Assembly (NCBI GenBank): GCA_007922195.1
Contig: ML682005.1
Span: 40,726,531-40,790,530 of the forward strand
DNA: 64,000 nt
Direction: 5' to 3'
Origin: Podocnemis expansa
Lineage: Eukaryota > Chordata > Testudines > Podocnemididae
Shown here: positions 26,360 to 36,379 of the stretch, one piece after another
How positions within the stretch are numbered: the stretch's first letter is position 1
Layout of the letters: each line of letters begins with the position of its first letter
Translations under genes and position numbers: made by a program
Notes under the pieces: generated by a model
The model's input: only the letters and a program-made list of their open reading frames with translations
Told to the model about the DNA's origin: nothing
Databases searched by the model: none

Positions 26360-28500
26360 GTAAAAAATAAACAATCCCCTAGGCCAAAAAACCCAAACAC
26401 CTCCTTATATAAACTTTCAGTGAGATTCCCATAGTTCTGGACAGACAAAGAACTGTTATTAAGACATAACATAATTACTGCTATTAAGACAGAATGTAAT
26501 TCAATTAAACAAATCATATGTAAATGAAAATAGGATGAGTGTCATGATAGCCCAGTAAAGCAGTGTTTCTCCCATGCAAACCTTCTTAGTCTAATGGGAG
26601 ATTATATACACATGTGATCTCACACACGCACCTGTCTACTTCAGAACTATTTTAAAACAGATTTACACTAATTCATAATATTCAGTTTAAAGAAAGTGAA
26701 ACATACACGTAGGCACACTAAACTTTTTGGCACTCCTGAAAGAGGGTTTTCCTGTTTTATCTAAAGGAATGACTAATTCTTTATCTGTCCTGTTTTACTG
26801 GACAAGATGAAGTTCATTTCAGAAGCAGCTTGCCACAGATATCAAGGCACCCCACTTTAAGTTTCAGCAAAATTTCAGAGGGACATTCAAGTCCCACTGT
26901 TTACTGAAAACCATCAGGTGACTGGCATTTGTAAACTTTAATCTGTGAAATGTAGCATGTAGGGTTCTTTCCTTATATTTCCTCGAACCACTCAGAATAA
27001 GCCACCCTGGAACAGGAAACTGAAATCTGTTTACTAGCTATGAGACCATAAACAACAACAGCATCAGTGAAGAAAGAAAAGAATAATGTGAACATGTTCA
27101 AGAATGGGGTGAGATTTATGTTTGCATTTTATAGGTGTCTATTTTGTTATAGCGAGTAAGTGAGAATGACAAGGATACCACACGAAACAGCAAAACAAAT
27201 ATGGTTTGAAGCAAAGTCCAGAAAAACATTTTTTGAAAGAGGTACAATAGGAAAAGGTGTTTTGCAAATTACCAGCATTAAACCAACATGCACTTTTGGA
27301 ATGTTATGAAATAACTTTTTCCCCCCATAGTCAGAAAATCCAGAGGAGGACAATTGCATTTCTTGAATACATGCTCCATTAGCTGAGGGGAAGGGCTCTG
27401 CATTGCACCACCATACAGACATGTTTCTGTCAAAATTTATCTACTCATATAAACTGAAGGCTTCCTTTAAACTGATTTCTCATCAAAGTGACCTAAATTG
27501 AAATAGGACCCTCTTGCTCCAAAATAAGAGAACCTATATGGGAAATTGTGCCAAATTAAATATATTTAGAAAGTTAAATTGGTGCAACTTCTCTGCTTAG
27601 AAAGTATCTGAGATCCTGTACAAAGGGCTATCTAAACTCCTTAAACTAAGGTAACATGGCTAAGACACAGCTGGGTTCTCTGGCTTATCAGCCTACGAAG
27701 AGCTGGAAATGGCACAGAGACAGGGAACACATCGTATTTCTCAATCCCCGTGAAAAATTCAAAATCTTAGAATGAGTTGCAAACACACCGGTCCAGATGG
27801 TGATAGGGGGAATCTCTAAAGAATGTGGGACTATAAATGCCCTCATCACAAATACCATATAGAGAAGAGGCCCTGCTGAAAGTGAGGGATGTGACAGGAA
27901 CACACCATAAGTAAGTTTTGTTGCAAGCCATTTTTGTTTTGCTGAACTTGAGAACTTATAGGGAAATTCTTATTTAGTGTGTTGCAAAAATGAGTAAAAT
28001 TCTCCCAACTGAAAACTGCTCCCATATTTTTTATAGCTTGCTTCACACAGCCTGACCTTACTGGGGGAGACAGGGGAATAGAAAGAAGAGATGTTCCTGT
28101 GTTGGTTGGGTGAAGAAGAGAGTCCCCATGCAAGTCATGCTGGCTAATATTTCTATTACATAATACTGTTTTGCTTCTGTAAAGGAAAAGGAAAGGAAAA
28201 AGAGCAAAATGCCACGGAGAAGAATGACGACAAATTGGCAGTTCAATTACCTCCAGGAAAAAAAAAATGGTTTCTGGAAGTATTGAAAGCATCTTTTCCT
28301 CTGTGAAAGTTAAAACTGCAAAACAGCTAGTGGTTAGTATCAGAAGAAAAGATAGCGTAAATATTTTCTGTAGAAATGACCGTCATGCAATCATTCCTAA
28401 CATGGCAGAAAAAAAAAGCAAAAAATAGACAAAAACAATACAGCAAAGCGCGAGTTATGTTGCAGATGGCAACCTCATGCAGTGTGGGTTTGTATAGTAC
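26360..28500. other. Unassigned intronic DNA next to exon 4
   Basis: No element or exon recognised. The 148-codon minus-strand ORF at 27846-28292 shows no family features and lacks splice signals consistent with SLC66A2 phase. Confidence 0.45.
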
Positions 28501-28504
28501 ATAC

Positions 28505-28558
28505 CCAGATAGGATCTCTTGGGAGGTGCTTTGATTTCTTCATCTTTACTATCTGCAG
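28505..28558 (-). CDS. SLC66A2: SLC66A2 exon 4 (54-nt cassette microexon)
   Basis: The exon is flanked by an acceptor, TTCTTGTGTAG, and a donor, CTGG|GTATGT. With the phase-1 base left by exon 3 it reads AADSKDEEIKAPPKRSYL, then leaves one base (phase 1). It adds 18 residues of an acidic-then-basic cytosolic linker, with no helix. Both ends are phase 1 and 54 is divisible by three, so skipping it keeps the frame. The human protein has an isoform lacking about this segment, so alternative use here is a fair inference. The next exon, which should continue with an Asp-rich start, was not found to the left. Confidence 0.9.
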
Positions 28559-28559
28559 C

Positions 28560-30500
28560 TACACAAGAAAAATAAATTGAGAAGAGAGAGAAAGAAAAAG
28601 ACAAAACAGACTAATTTGATTCAGTACAGTCAGATAGTCTTTTAGTTTGTTTTCTATTAGCTTGGTTGGTTAGTACTTTTTGCTGATAAAAAGAAACATG
28701 CCAGAAGTTTTAGTTTCCATGCTATCTACAGGACTTTTTCCAAGATTTTAGGAAAGGAAAAAAAAAAAATCACTGAACTGTCTCAGTGTGACAGATAATA
28801 GTCATATAAAATAAATAATGAAGGGGAGAGAGAACAATTAAGACAGTGTACCATGTAACCTTTAAAACAGCACAAAAATATTTACAAACTTTTACAAAAA
28901 AGCTTGAATTGCTTGTTTTTATTCCTTTGCCTACATTAAATGTGAGGATGGAGGAGACCCTTTCAGGAAACAGTTATGTGGGGACAAGAAGAGAAATACA
29001 AACCCAACAACAAGATCTGCCTCATTTGACATAGTAAACCCTGTTCCAAATTTTCAACAAGTTTACCTAGTTAAGCCACTCACATTAACAAAAAACAGAC
29101 AGACCAAATCACCAGTTCAAGTATTCCATATGCTGAAACATTTTATTTTACTCCAACCTCTCTCTGTAAGCCTGATTTCCATTTGAAAACCACCTTCTAC
29201 CCAAGAGTATTGCCTGTGCTCACTTAATAGAGCTCTTCATGGAATTCTGTTGTTATAGTCTGGTACGAGCTGCCATTTTCTGTTTACATCAGTTTGAGGA
29301 AAGACAGAATCCAAAACTGAACAACCGTTAAGAAATAATGGGAACAATAATGAAGCCCCTGACCCCTAAGCACAACAGCAATACAAATAACTACAGAGCA
29401 AGGGTGGCTTCAGGGTTAGGCAAAATAGGCATCAGACCTACAGAATAACAAATCATCCCCATGATAAAATCCCCACTGGTTTTATGCCAACTTAGACTAT
29501 TTAAGAATGCCTTGCACTTACTCACTGACCAGTGCAACAGTTCTTGGGGCATAATTAGGGTTTGGGGAAAACGAACCAAATCTCAGCATTGTATTGGCCC
29601 CAGCATTATCTCAGATGATACTAAAAGCCCGCCAAGATTTTCAGAAAGTGACTGGCAATTTCAGCTGCCTCCACATTTGGGTGCCCAGCTTGAGTCATTT
29701 TAACATGCACACAATTTTCAGTGGTTGCTTCATATTGTCTGACCATCAGCCCCCTTTTAGCAGTCTCAAGTTGGACGACTGAGAATTGAGGCATCTAAAA
29801 TTAACTGTCACTTTTCAACATCTCAGCCCTCTAGCATAATTATACTGTAGCTGTAGTGTATGCAGAGTGGGCCTGACCATATACACAAACTAGGCAGTCC
29901 CCTAGGGATCCAGGCTTTAAGTGGCACCAAATTAGATAAAAGTGAATTTTCTTTCAACTATTTAAAAAAATATTACTATGTTAGTTTTCTCTATGCTGAA
30001 CGTGGGGTGGTGGGCACCAAAATCATAGCTTGCCTAGGGAGTCACAAACTCTTTGGGCATTCCTGAGCGTATGACAGGACTCTCCCAATTTACACTCAGT
30101 GAAGGAGAGCTATTTTACCACTACAAGAGAGTGTCCAGATTGCCGCAAATAAAAAGCCATGATACAATCAAAATAGAATTAAGACAGAGACAAAAGAAAC
30201 AGAGGACTCGCTGACATTATTTAGAGTCTGCTAATACTTGCTTTCACAGCACAGTATGCACATTTCTCAAATGGAAGAAAATATCTTATTACTGAGGATT
30301 TCTAATAAAAAAAATTCTTGAAGCCTAGATTCAGTGTCTTCAATCATTTTGAACTGTGTAACACACTTGTGTGACAAACAGATATAATCCCCTCTTTGTT
30401 AACATGTAAATAAAAGGACAAACAAAAGTTTTGCTTATTGAAGGGGCCTTGCATCTTGTCAATTTCAAAAGGATAGACACGATAGGCTATTCCATTAAAA
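28560..30500. other. Unassigned intronic DNA
   Basis: No exon. The stretch 29840-30065 (CCCCTAGGGATCCAGGC ... TTGCCTAGGGAGTCAC) looks like a decayed MITE, but no termini could be set. Confidence 0.4.
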
Positions 30501-30521
30501 AAAAAAAAAAAAAAACACCAC

Positions 30522-30875
30522 AACAACAAGCAGTTGTGTGGCACTTTAAGACTAACAGATTTATTTTTTGCATGAGCTTTCGTGGGAGAAGATCCCACTT
30601 CCTCAGATGCTTCGAAGATGGGTGAACTTACAGAAAGGAATGAAACTAAACACAAGGTCATAAAGTAACAGCAAATCAGAGCCTGTAAACTGCTCTGATT
30701 TGCTGTTACTTTATGACCTGATCCTATGTTTTACACCCCCTTGCATTTAGTTTCATTCCTTTCTGTAAGTTCACCCATCTTCAAAGCATCTGAGGAAGTG
30801 GGATCTTCTCCCACGAAAGCTCATGCAAAAAATAAATCTGTTAGTCTTAAAGTGCCACACAACTGCTTGTTGTTT
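30522..30875. mobile_element. Head-to-head pair of Penelope-like tails forming a large palindrome
   Basis: The left arm 30522-30682 starts AACAACAAGCAGTTGTGTGG. The right arm 30692-30875 ends with its inverse, CCACACAACTGCTTGTTGTT. They meet at a 9-nt spacer between CAAATCAGAGC and GCTCTGATTTG. The arms agree almost base for base apart from about 20 extra bases on the right (CTATGTTTTACACCCCC region). Both 3' ends point outward, and poly-A sits outside the left arm. Confidence 0.9.
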
Positions 30876-30889
30876 TTTATTGAAAGGGG

Positions 30890-31960
30890 TCTGATTTGGA
30901 TGCATAAGAAAAAGTAGCAGAAAATGAGTTCTGCCATTTGCCCTTTTACTTTGCTTAGACCCTGCAGAGCAGGGGGGGGGCGGGGATTATTTCCTGATGA
31001 TAAAATGTGGTGCGAAAAGACGTGCCCCTAACATTCAGCAAGGAAGGAGGCTCTCAGAGGAGGCAGTCAAACAAGTTCAAGGGGACTGAATTTGTCAAGC
31101 TGCAACTGATCCCCCATAAATGAATGTGCTAAACTGTGTTATTCATATTGAATTTTTTTTGCATATATTGTTAAAAAACTAACACTAAAATATCCTTCAA
31201 CCCAGAGGACCCACCAAAACCTACTTGAATTCAGAAAATTTGTCCTCTGGATTAGGAGAGGGACCTTTTTATTGCTTTGGAAGCTAAGAAACAGACCAGC
31301 TTCCTCTTGAACTAGTTATTTCGCAAGGATTTCTTTGGATGAATAGAAAAAACATGCTGCTATTGGATAACTCAAGACTCACTGGTCCCATGTGCACCAC
31401 GATTATTTAGACAGGAATATAAAACATCTACAAAATGAAGACAGAGCCAAGACCATCTCATTTTTTAATCTGAATTATTCTACTGTGTTATTAGGAAGTA
31501 GGATGGAAGAAGGGATGGATACAAGTATTTAAATAAAATAAAGTCAGTCATATTGGTCTCATTATCATGATACTACAATATATTACCTGGCACTTTCCAT
31601 ACAGGGATCTCAAATGTTACTTAAGAGCCTCATACTGAAATAGTCTCCAACCCATTGGTGTGAGATATGGAAAAAGCCAGATAAAGAGATTTAGCAGCCT
31701 GCCCAGGATCAGATGGGAAATCCATGGCACAATCAGGTTTACATATGCAGGTAATCTGGTTCCCAGTTCTTGTGTTTTACCCCCAAAGCCATCCTTCCTC
31801 TCTTGAAGGAAGTATGTATGCCCAGAATGGTAAACAGCACAAAGATTAGTTTCAGGCCAATACATTACAACTGACAGTGAATCGCAAGATCCTCAGTGTT
31901 AATGTTTTTCAACTTGTATACCTTTCTTATAGAGTATCATCTCCTGTAGGTCTTCCATCA
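30890..31960. other. Intronic DNA with MIR-like relic
   Basis: 31565-31800 reads as a MIR-like SINE on the plus strand (CCTGGCACTTTCCATACAGG, then CAGCCTGCCCAGGATCAGAT, then GGTTCCCAGTTCTTGTG). The remainder is unassigned. Confidence 0.4.
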
Positions 31961-31967
31961 CCTAGAA

Positions 31968-32276
31968 CAGGGGTAGCCAACCCCCGGCACAGGCACTGAC
32001 AGTGGCATGAGGCACCCTCTGAGCCACAGAAATTGCCATTCCTTCCATCAAAAGCCACTCTGGCAGCTTCTTTCTGTGGCATGCCTGGGAACCCCAAGAG
32101 GAACTGCTTCTTTCCATGGCATGCCTGGGAAGTGCCCCCTCACTCTCAATCCATCTGTGGCTGCCACTGAACTCTCAGGTGGCTGCCACATTTTTTCAAC
32201 AAAGGAGCCACAGGCACCAGCTGACAGCTGAGGAGGAATGCCTGGCACAAGGGTTGGCAAAGGTTGCCAACCCCTG
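31968..32276. mobile_element. hAT MITE with 8-bp TSD (309 bp)
   Basis: Termini CAGGGGTAGCCAACCCC and the inverse GGTTGCCAACCCCTG. Flanks ACCTAGAA (31960-31967) and ACTTAGAA (32277-32284) match 7 of 8. The interior has a repeated CATGGCATGCCTGGGAA-type word. It ends about 100 bp before the DIRS-like element. Confidence 0.87.
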
Positions 32277-32373
32277 ACTTAGAAGTTAACATATATGAAA
32301 GCCACGAGAGACTTTCAATTGCACTGCACTGCAAAGAGAAAGAGGCAAGGCCCAAAAAAAACCAGGCAAAATT

Positions 32374-32542
32374 GTTCCTCGAGCACTGCTCGGATGCATT
32401 CAGTAATAGGTGTCTCCGTGCTGGAGCTCTGGATTCGTCAGAAAACTTTTGTCCTAGCCTGTCAGGAGAGGGTAGGCGGCCACCGCCTCCCATGCCACCC
32501 AGTGGCTATATGTATGGCCACCTCCTGACCCCTCCCCAGTTT
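32374..32542 (+). repeat. DIRS left inverted terminal repeat
   Basis: Contains CGGATGCATTCAGTAATAGG, GAAAACTTTTGTCCTAG, GTCAGGAGAGGGTAGGCGGC and CCACCTCCTGACCCCTCCCC. Each occurs in inverse form and opposite order in 36176-36340. Confidence 0.9.
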
Positions 32543-32709
32543 AATTTCTTCCACCTCACGTGTTGGATGTGGAACGTTCGCTCCTTGCGAACGCAAGCAG
32601 CCTGTCCTCCTCCTATGAGCTTTTCACCTGATTGGGAACACCTCTTCGTGGACGTTGTTCCACCACAGGAGTCTTCCACCGTTGGGCCGGAACATCACAG
32701 ATTACCGTA

Positions 32710-32955
32710 GCATGTCAGGGTTCAAACCCTGCTCTGAGCGCACCAAGGACTTCCCTTGGGATGAGCCTTAGTTGCCTAGGCGCAGACCATCGGGTCTCAG
32801 CCTGTTCCCTGTGTATGTCCTTCAAACCTCAGACAATCAAGGAAAGGGAACAAAGGCGCTGTGCCCTAGCCTCTGAACAGGCTTGGCACTCTTCACCCAA
32901 GGCTTCTGGTTTCCGCCCGGCACCGAGACCCAGCTCGGCACCGGAACCGATGTGA
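32710..32955 (+). pseudogene. DIRS gag N-terminal piece with Cys/His cluster
   Basis: A frame-shifted start, MSGFKPCSERT, at 32710 is followed in another frame by CLGADHRVSACSLCMSFKP. This spacing of Cys and His residues with a trailing basic KEREQRR matches the N-terminal zinc-binding-like region of DIRS gag proteins. The frame breaks at a stop near 32770. The annotated span mixes two frames. Confidence 0.55.
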
Positions 32956-33754
32956 TACCGTGCCACCGGCGGCCACAGCCTGAAAACCTCAGTGCCGACT
33001 CTGGCACCTCTGTGCCAACCCAGTGCCTCGGCGCCGCTCAAGGTTGCCCCCGGCACCGCAACCCCAGCACAGCACCGCACCGCACCGCTGGTGCCTGGCT
33101 CACCCTGGCACTGATCACCCCCCATCTCCAGTGCTGTAGGCCCACTATAGCCTGACATCACCGGTGCCGAGCCCACCCCAGCATCAGCCACAGTCACCTC
33201 CAGCACCGCAGGCCTGGTACAGCCCGGTACTGACGGGGTGAGAACTCTCTCAACCAGGCAGCCCGCCTCCCCCGGGTGGGGTCTCGCCTCAGCCCCACTC
33301 AGAGTCGCTTATGGTGCCGTCTACTTTGGAGGCAGTGGAGGCCGCTCAGGCTCCCCTCTTACTCCTCACACCACCTTCCCCGACCCCAGTTAGAAGGGGC
33401 AAGCCAGCCTTTGCTTCCAAGGCCTGGGTCCAGTGTGGGCATCGTCGCTCCCCCTCACCACACAGTCCTCCATCTTCTACTCCTTTGGGTCCCAGTATCA
33501 TAGGGCCATCCCCATGGCAACATATTACTTTACCATCGCTGGTACCGCCCATGGAATCTTGAAGCACTTCCCCCACTTCAAGCCTGGAGGAGGGCCCACT
33601 GAGGGGCTCTAAGCGACCCCAGCGCCACACTTCAGCGCCATCACCTTTCCGTTTTTGCCCACAAGAATGGTCCCACCCGGAGACCTCATCTCCCCCGTGC
33701 CGGACACCTGGTACCACTCTGTCTCCGGCACCAGGCTCCTACAATGGCAACCTG
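32956..33754 (+). pseudogene. DIRS gag proline/serine-rich linker
   Basis: Repeats of GGCACCG/CCGGCACC and CCCCAC give Pro/Ser/Ala-rich translations in all frames. No domain; frame unclear. The reverse-strand ORFs over this stretch are composition artefacts. Confidence 0.5.
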
Positions 33755-34273
33755 TTGGTGCACTTTGATTTGTTGCACCAAGCTACTGCCCATCTAGGGA
33801 TGTTGGAGGGGGACCCGAGGGCTGCACCTGACACCCTGTTCGGGCCAGCCTTTGCCATGGCAGAGCTGCTGACAGTCTCGCTTCACCCGAGTGTCTGGGA
33901 CCTAACATCCTCCCAGTGGCAGAGTCCAAGTTCTACTGCACCAGTTTCGGACACGGCGAGCCTCAAGTATCAGGTTCCCGAGTCGGACTTCCCTTTCCTT
34001 GCCGATCACCCAGGCCCTCCTAGGGACGTGGTGCAAATGGCACTAGGACCAAGGGAGCCTTCTAGTGACCCCCGCCCGGCTTCTAGGGAAGCCAGGGAAT
34101 TAGATCTCCTGGGCTGCAAGGTCTACTCCTCCTCAGCCTTCCAACTTAGGGTGGCGAATAATCAGGCCCTAACCAGAAGATATTTGCTGGACTTGTGGGA
34201 GTCGGTCGCAAAATTCCGACACCTGCTCCCACCAGAGAGGAGTACGACACTTTTCAAGAGGAGGGTAGATTAA
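33755..34273 (+). pseudogene. DIRS gag core, LAP2alpha-type domain
   Basis: 172 codons open from a GTG (the true frame enters from upstream). The C-terminal half reads ELDLLGCKVYSSSAFQLRVA, then ALTRRYLLDLWESVAKF. This is the hallmark block of vertebrate DIRS gag proteins, to which the C-terminal domain of LAP2alpha (TMPO) is related. The frame ends at a TAG-like break at 34271 (RRVD-stop), and the same protein continues in the next piece. Confidence 0.7.
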
Positions 34274-34275
34274 CC

Positions 34276-34611
34276 TCCCAGGATCTCCTTTTCTTGGCCC
34301 GAGACGTGGTGGATACAGCTGCCCGCACTATGGCCTCGTCCGTGACTATCCACTGAGTAGCCTGGCTCAGGGAAGCTAGAGTGCCCCCCACTGCACAGCA
34401 GGCAGTCCTTTACCTGCCCTTTGGAGGCGATGTCTTGTTCCCTCCTGAAACTCTAACTGTGGTGGGCACCGCATGGGATCCTAGGGGAGAGGTCAAATAT
34501 TTTGGCCTCCTCCCATCAGGGCCCTTCCCCCCCCCACATAAACCCTTGGGGGTGACGACTGCCCTCATGCCTTCCCCTACCCTTCTATATGACCATGGGG
34601 ACAGAGTTTAA
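34276..34611 (+). pseudogene. DIRS gag C-terminal piece
   Basis: Continues with ARDVVDTAARTMASSVTIH, an in-frame TGA at 34354-34356 (probably a CpG-decayed CGA, by inference), then VAWLREARVPPTAQQAVLYL. The layout (two helices, then a Gln/Leu-rich strand before LPFGG) agrees with the gag end of related elements. After 34615 nothing is recognisable up to 36041. Confidence 0.6.
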
Positions 34612-36041
34612 AACTCACCCCCACCACTGCCGTCACCCCACTTCTAGGGTGCTCCACTCCAGTGGATCATCGGAGTGGGTAACTGATACCCCCCCCTTCC
34701 CTTGGCGGGAATCGAGAACTCATCGGACCAGCTAGTCTTGATGTTGCGAACAGGGGCAAGCCAGACCTTGGCCCTTCCCTCGGGTCTTGCAGGGACGCGG
34801 GATGTGTATTCCAAGGCCCTCTAAACCATCAAGACATCTACACCTTCGGGCCCTTATTGCAGAAAGGGAACAAACCCCCTCCCCCCCTGACAGTCCACTA
34901 GAGCTCGTAAGCAGAAAGACCAGGCCATGCTGGGACCAAGAAGTGCATCTTGTGGTAGATCCCCATGAGCCCTATAGCCTCCTATGCTGAGTGGCCAAGA
35001 GGTGGCTTTGCATTTGTTTCCCCACCTTCCCTCCACCCCTTCTTCATACATTCCCTTTCTCCAAGCAATCTTCGTGATGCTGGGATCCTGTAGGGACTAC
35101 AAGGCCCAATAGGTGGGCTCTTCCCGCGAGTCCTCACGCCTACCGAGGTACTTCCTGGTACCATGCCAACAGCACCGTCTAAGGCCATAATGTTGCCTTG
35201 TAGGTGTTAGCGATCTGAAGTACCCTGCCAGTGGGCATCCAAGGTTCTGGTACTATACATGGCTGGAAGCTAGCGCTTGCATTCGTAACTTGTGGGCCTT
35301 TGGCCAGCAGGCCATGTGCCACTCATTACACCACTTCTGGCTTTTGGTCTTCCTTATACTAACATGGAGGGTCTTCTGCCAGACCCTTCTCGATTGAACT
35401 TGATGGTATGTACCCTTCAGTGCTGCTACGTACTTTAACTCCTACCTCCTTTGACTGGACACCTTTAGAGCCGGTCATGACCAGTTCAGGGGATCAGGTT
35501 CACCTCTCCCATGGCTATCTGTGTAGGCTGCAGCCACCAGCGCTAGGCCGGTGACCCCTTGACTTCCGGCTCGGACCTTGATGTGATCAGTTCAAGGGAT
35601 AATACCCATCCCTTCTATCATTTTGAGTAGGCCACAATCTTCATGGCTAACCTTGTAACTCTTTGGCCCCAGCATTTTCTTGCAGTTTGCGCTGGACTGT
35701 CCTATAACCAGGCATTTATCTTCTGGCCTTCATACCTTGAGCTATACCCTTCGGGTAGAGCAACCAAACCCACCCCTCCATGTGATCAGTTGCACTATTC
35801 AACTCCATTAAGGTGACCTTTGTCCACCCAGCGCACACGCTCGCTCTGGCGGGACTGGACTTACCCCTTACTTTGGGTTGGCCCACATTGTTGGTTCTCC
35901 ATGGCCAAGCCAAGAGTCTAACCAGTCTCTTGGTCCCAGTTAGAATCTTGTTCACTGGGCTTCCTCCTATCTGGAGTTTTTGCTATGCTGAAGGCAGAAG
36001 ACCCAACTCCACCCACCATCCATCAGCATGGCTAGTAGTCA

Positions 36042-36140
36042 CCTATTACTGAATGCATCCGAGCAGCGCTCAAAGAAGAACGGTGGGTTATTCACCAGTA
36101 ACCGTCCTTCTTCAAGATGGGCTGCTCATATCCATTCAGG
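36042..36140 (+). repeat. DIRS internal complementary region
   Basis: The first half (CCTATTACTGAATGCATCCG ... AAGAAGAAC) is the inverse of the outer end of the left repeat. The second half (GGTGGGTTATTCACCAGTAA ... GATGGGCTGCT) is the inverse of the outer end of the right repeat. They meet near 36080. In DIRS elements this region templates completion of the termini in a circular intermediate. Confidence 0.85.
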
Positions 36141-36175
36141 TCCCTCCCCTCCATCCAGAGTTGGCGACTCCAAGG

Positions 36176-36376
36176 AACTGGGGAGGGGTCGGGAGGTGGC
36201 CATATATATAGCCAGTGGGTGGCGTGGGGGGTGGTGGCCGCCTACCCTCTCCTGACAGTCTAGGACAAAAGTTTTCCAACCAACCAATCTGGTGCTCCAG
36301 CACAGAGATACCTATTACTGAACGGATCCAAGCAGCCCATCGCGAAGGAGGACAGTTACTGGTTAGTAACCCACCA
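36176..36376 (-). repeat. DIRS right inverted terminal repeat
   Basis: Inverse match to 32374-32542 (AACTGGGGAGGGGTCGGGAG ... CCTATTACTGAACGGATCC). It then extends 30-40 bp further than the left copy (GAGGACAGTTACTGGTTAGT, AACCCACC). That extension is what the second half of the internal region complements. Confidence 0.88.
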
Positions 36377-36379
36377 TTT

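Larger units (their letters stand above)
1..28504 (-). other. SLC66A2 intron 4 (partial, runs off the left edge)
   Basis: Everything left of exon 4 is assigned to intron 4 because no sequence matching the remaining SLC66A2 protein (second PQ-loop half, C-terminal helices) was recognised on the minus strand. The content is AT-rich unique DNA with transposon relics. Long introns fit a large vertebrate genome. A missed short exon cannot be excluded. Confidence 0.6.
32374..36376 (+). mobile_element. DIRS-like tyrosine-recombinase retroelement derivative, gag only
   Basis: The element has the full terminal design of DIRS elements. The left and right inverted terminal repeats (32374-32542, 36176-36376) match over about 170 bp. 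An internal complementary region at 36042-36140 is complementary first to the outer left end and then to the outer right end. Inside, on the plus strand, lie gag-like frames in three pieces. No reverse transcriptase, RNase H or tyrosine recombinase was recognised in the 1.4 kb between gag and the internal region; full elements are longer. It is GC-rich compared with the AT-rich intron around it and lies antisense to SLC66A2. It is read as a non-autonomous or internally deleted copy. Confidence 0.85.

Noticed and set aside
27846..28292. 148-codon minus-strand ORF just left of exon 4
   Set aside because: Considered as SLC66A2 exon 5, but the translation shows none of the second-half PQ-loop residues and it does not start in phase 1.
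1..28504. Remaining SLC66A2 exons (5 onward)
   Set aside because: Looked for the complements of the expected conserved stretches on the minus strand; none recognised, so none annotated.
33346..33717. Reverse-strand ORF of 123 codons in the DIRS element
   Set aside because: Shadow of the Pro/Ser-rich GC-rich gag linker; no family features.
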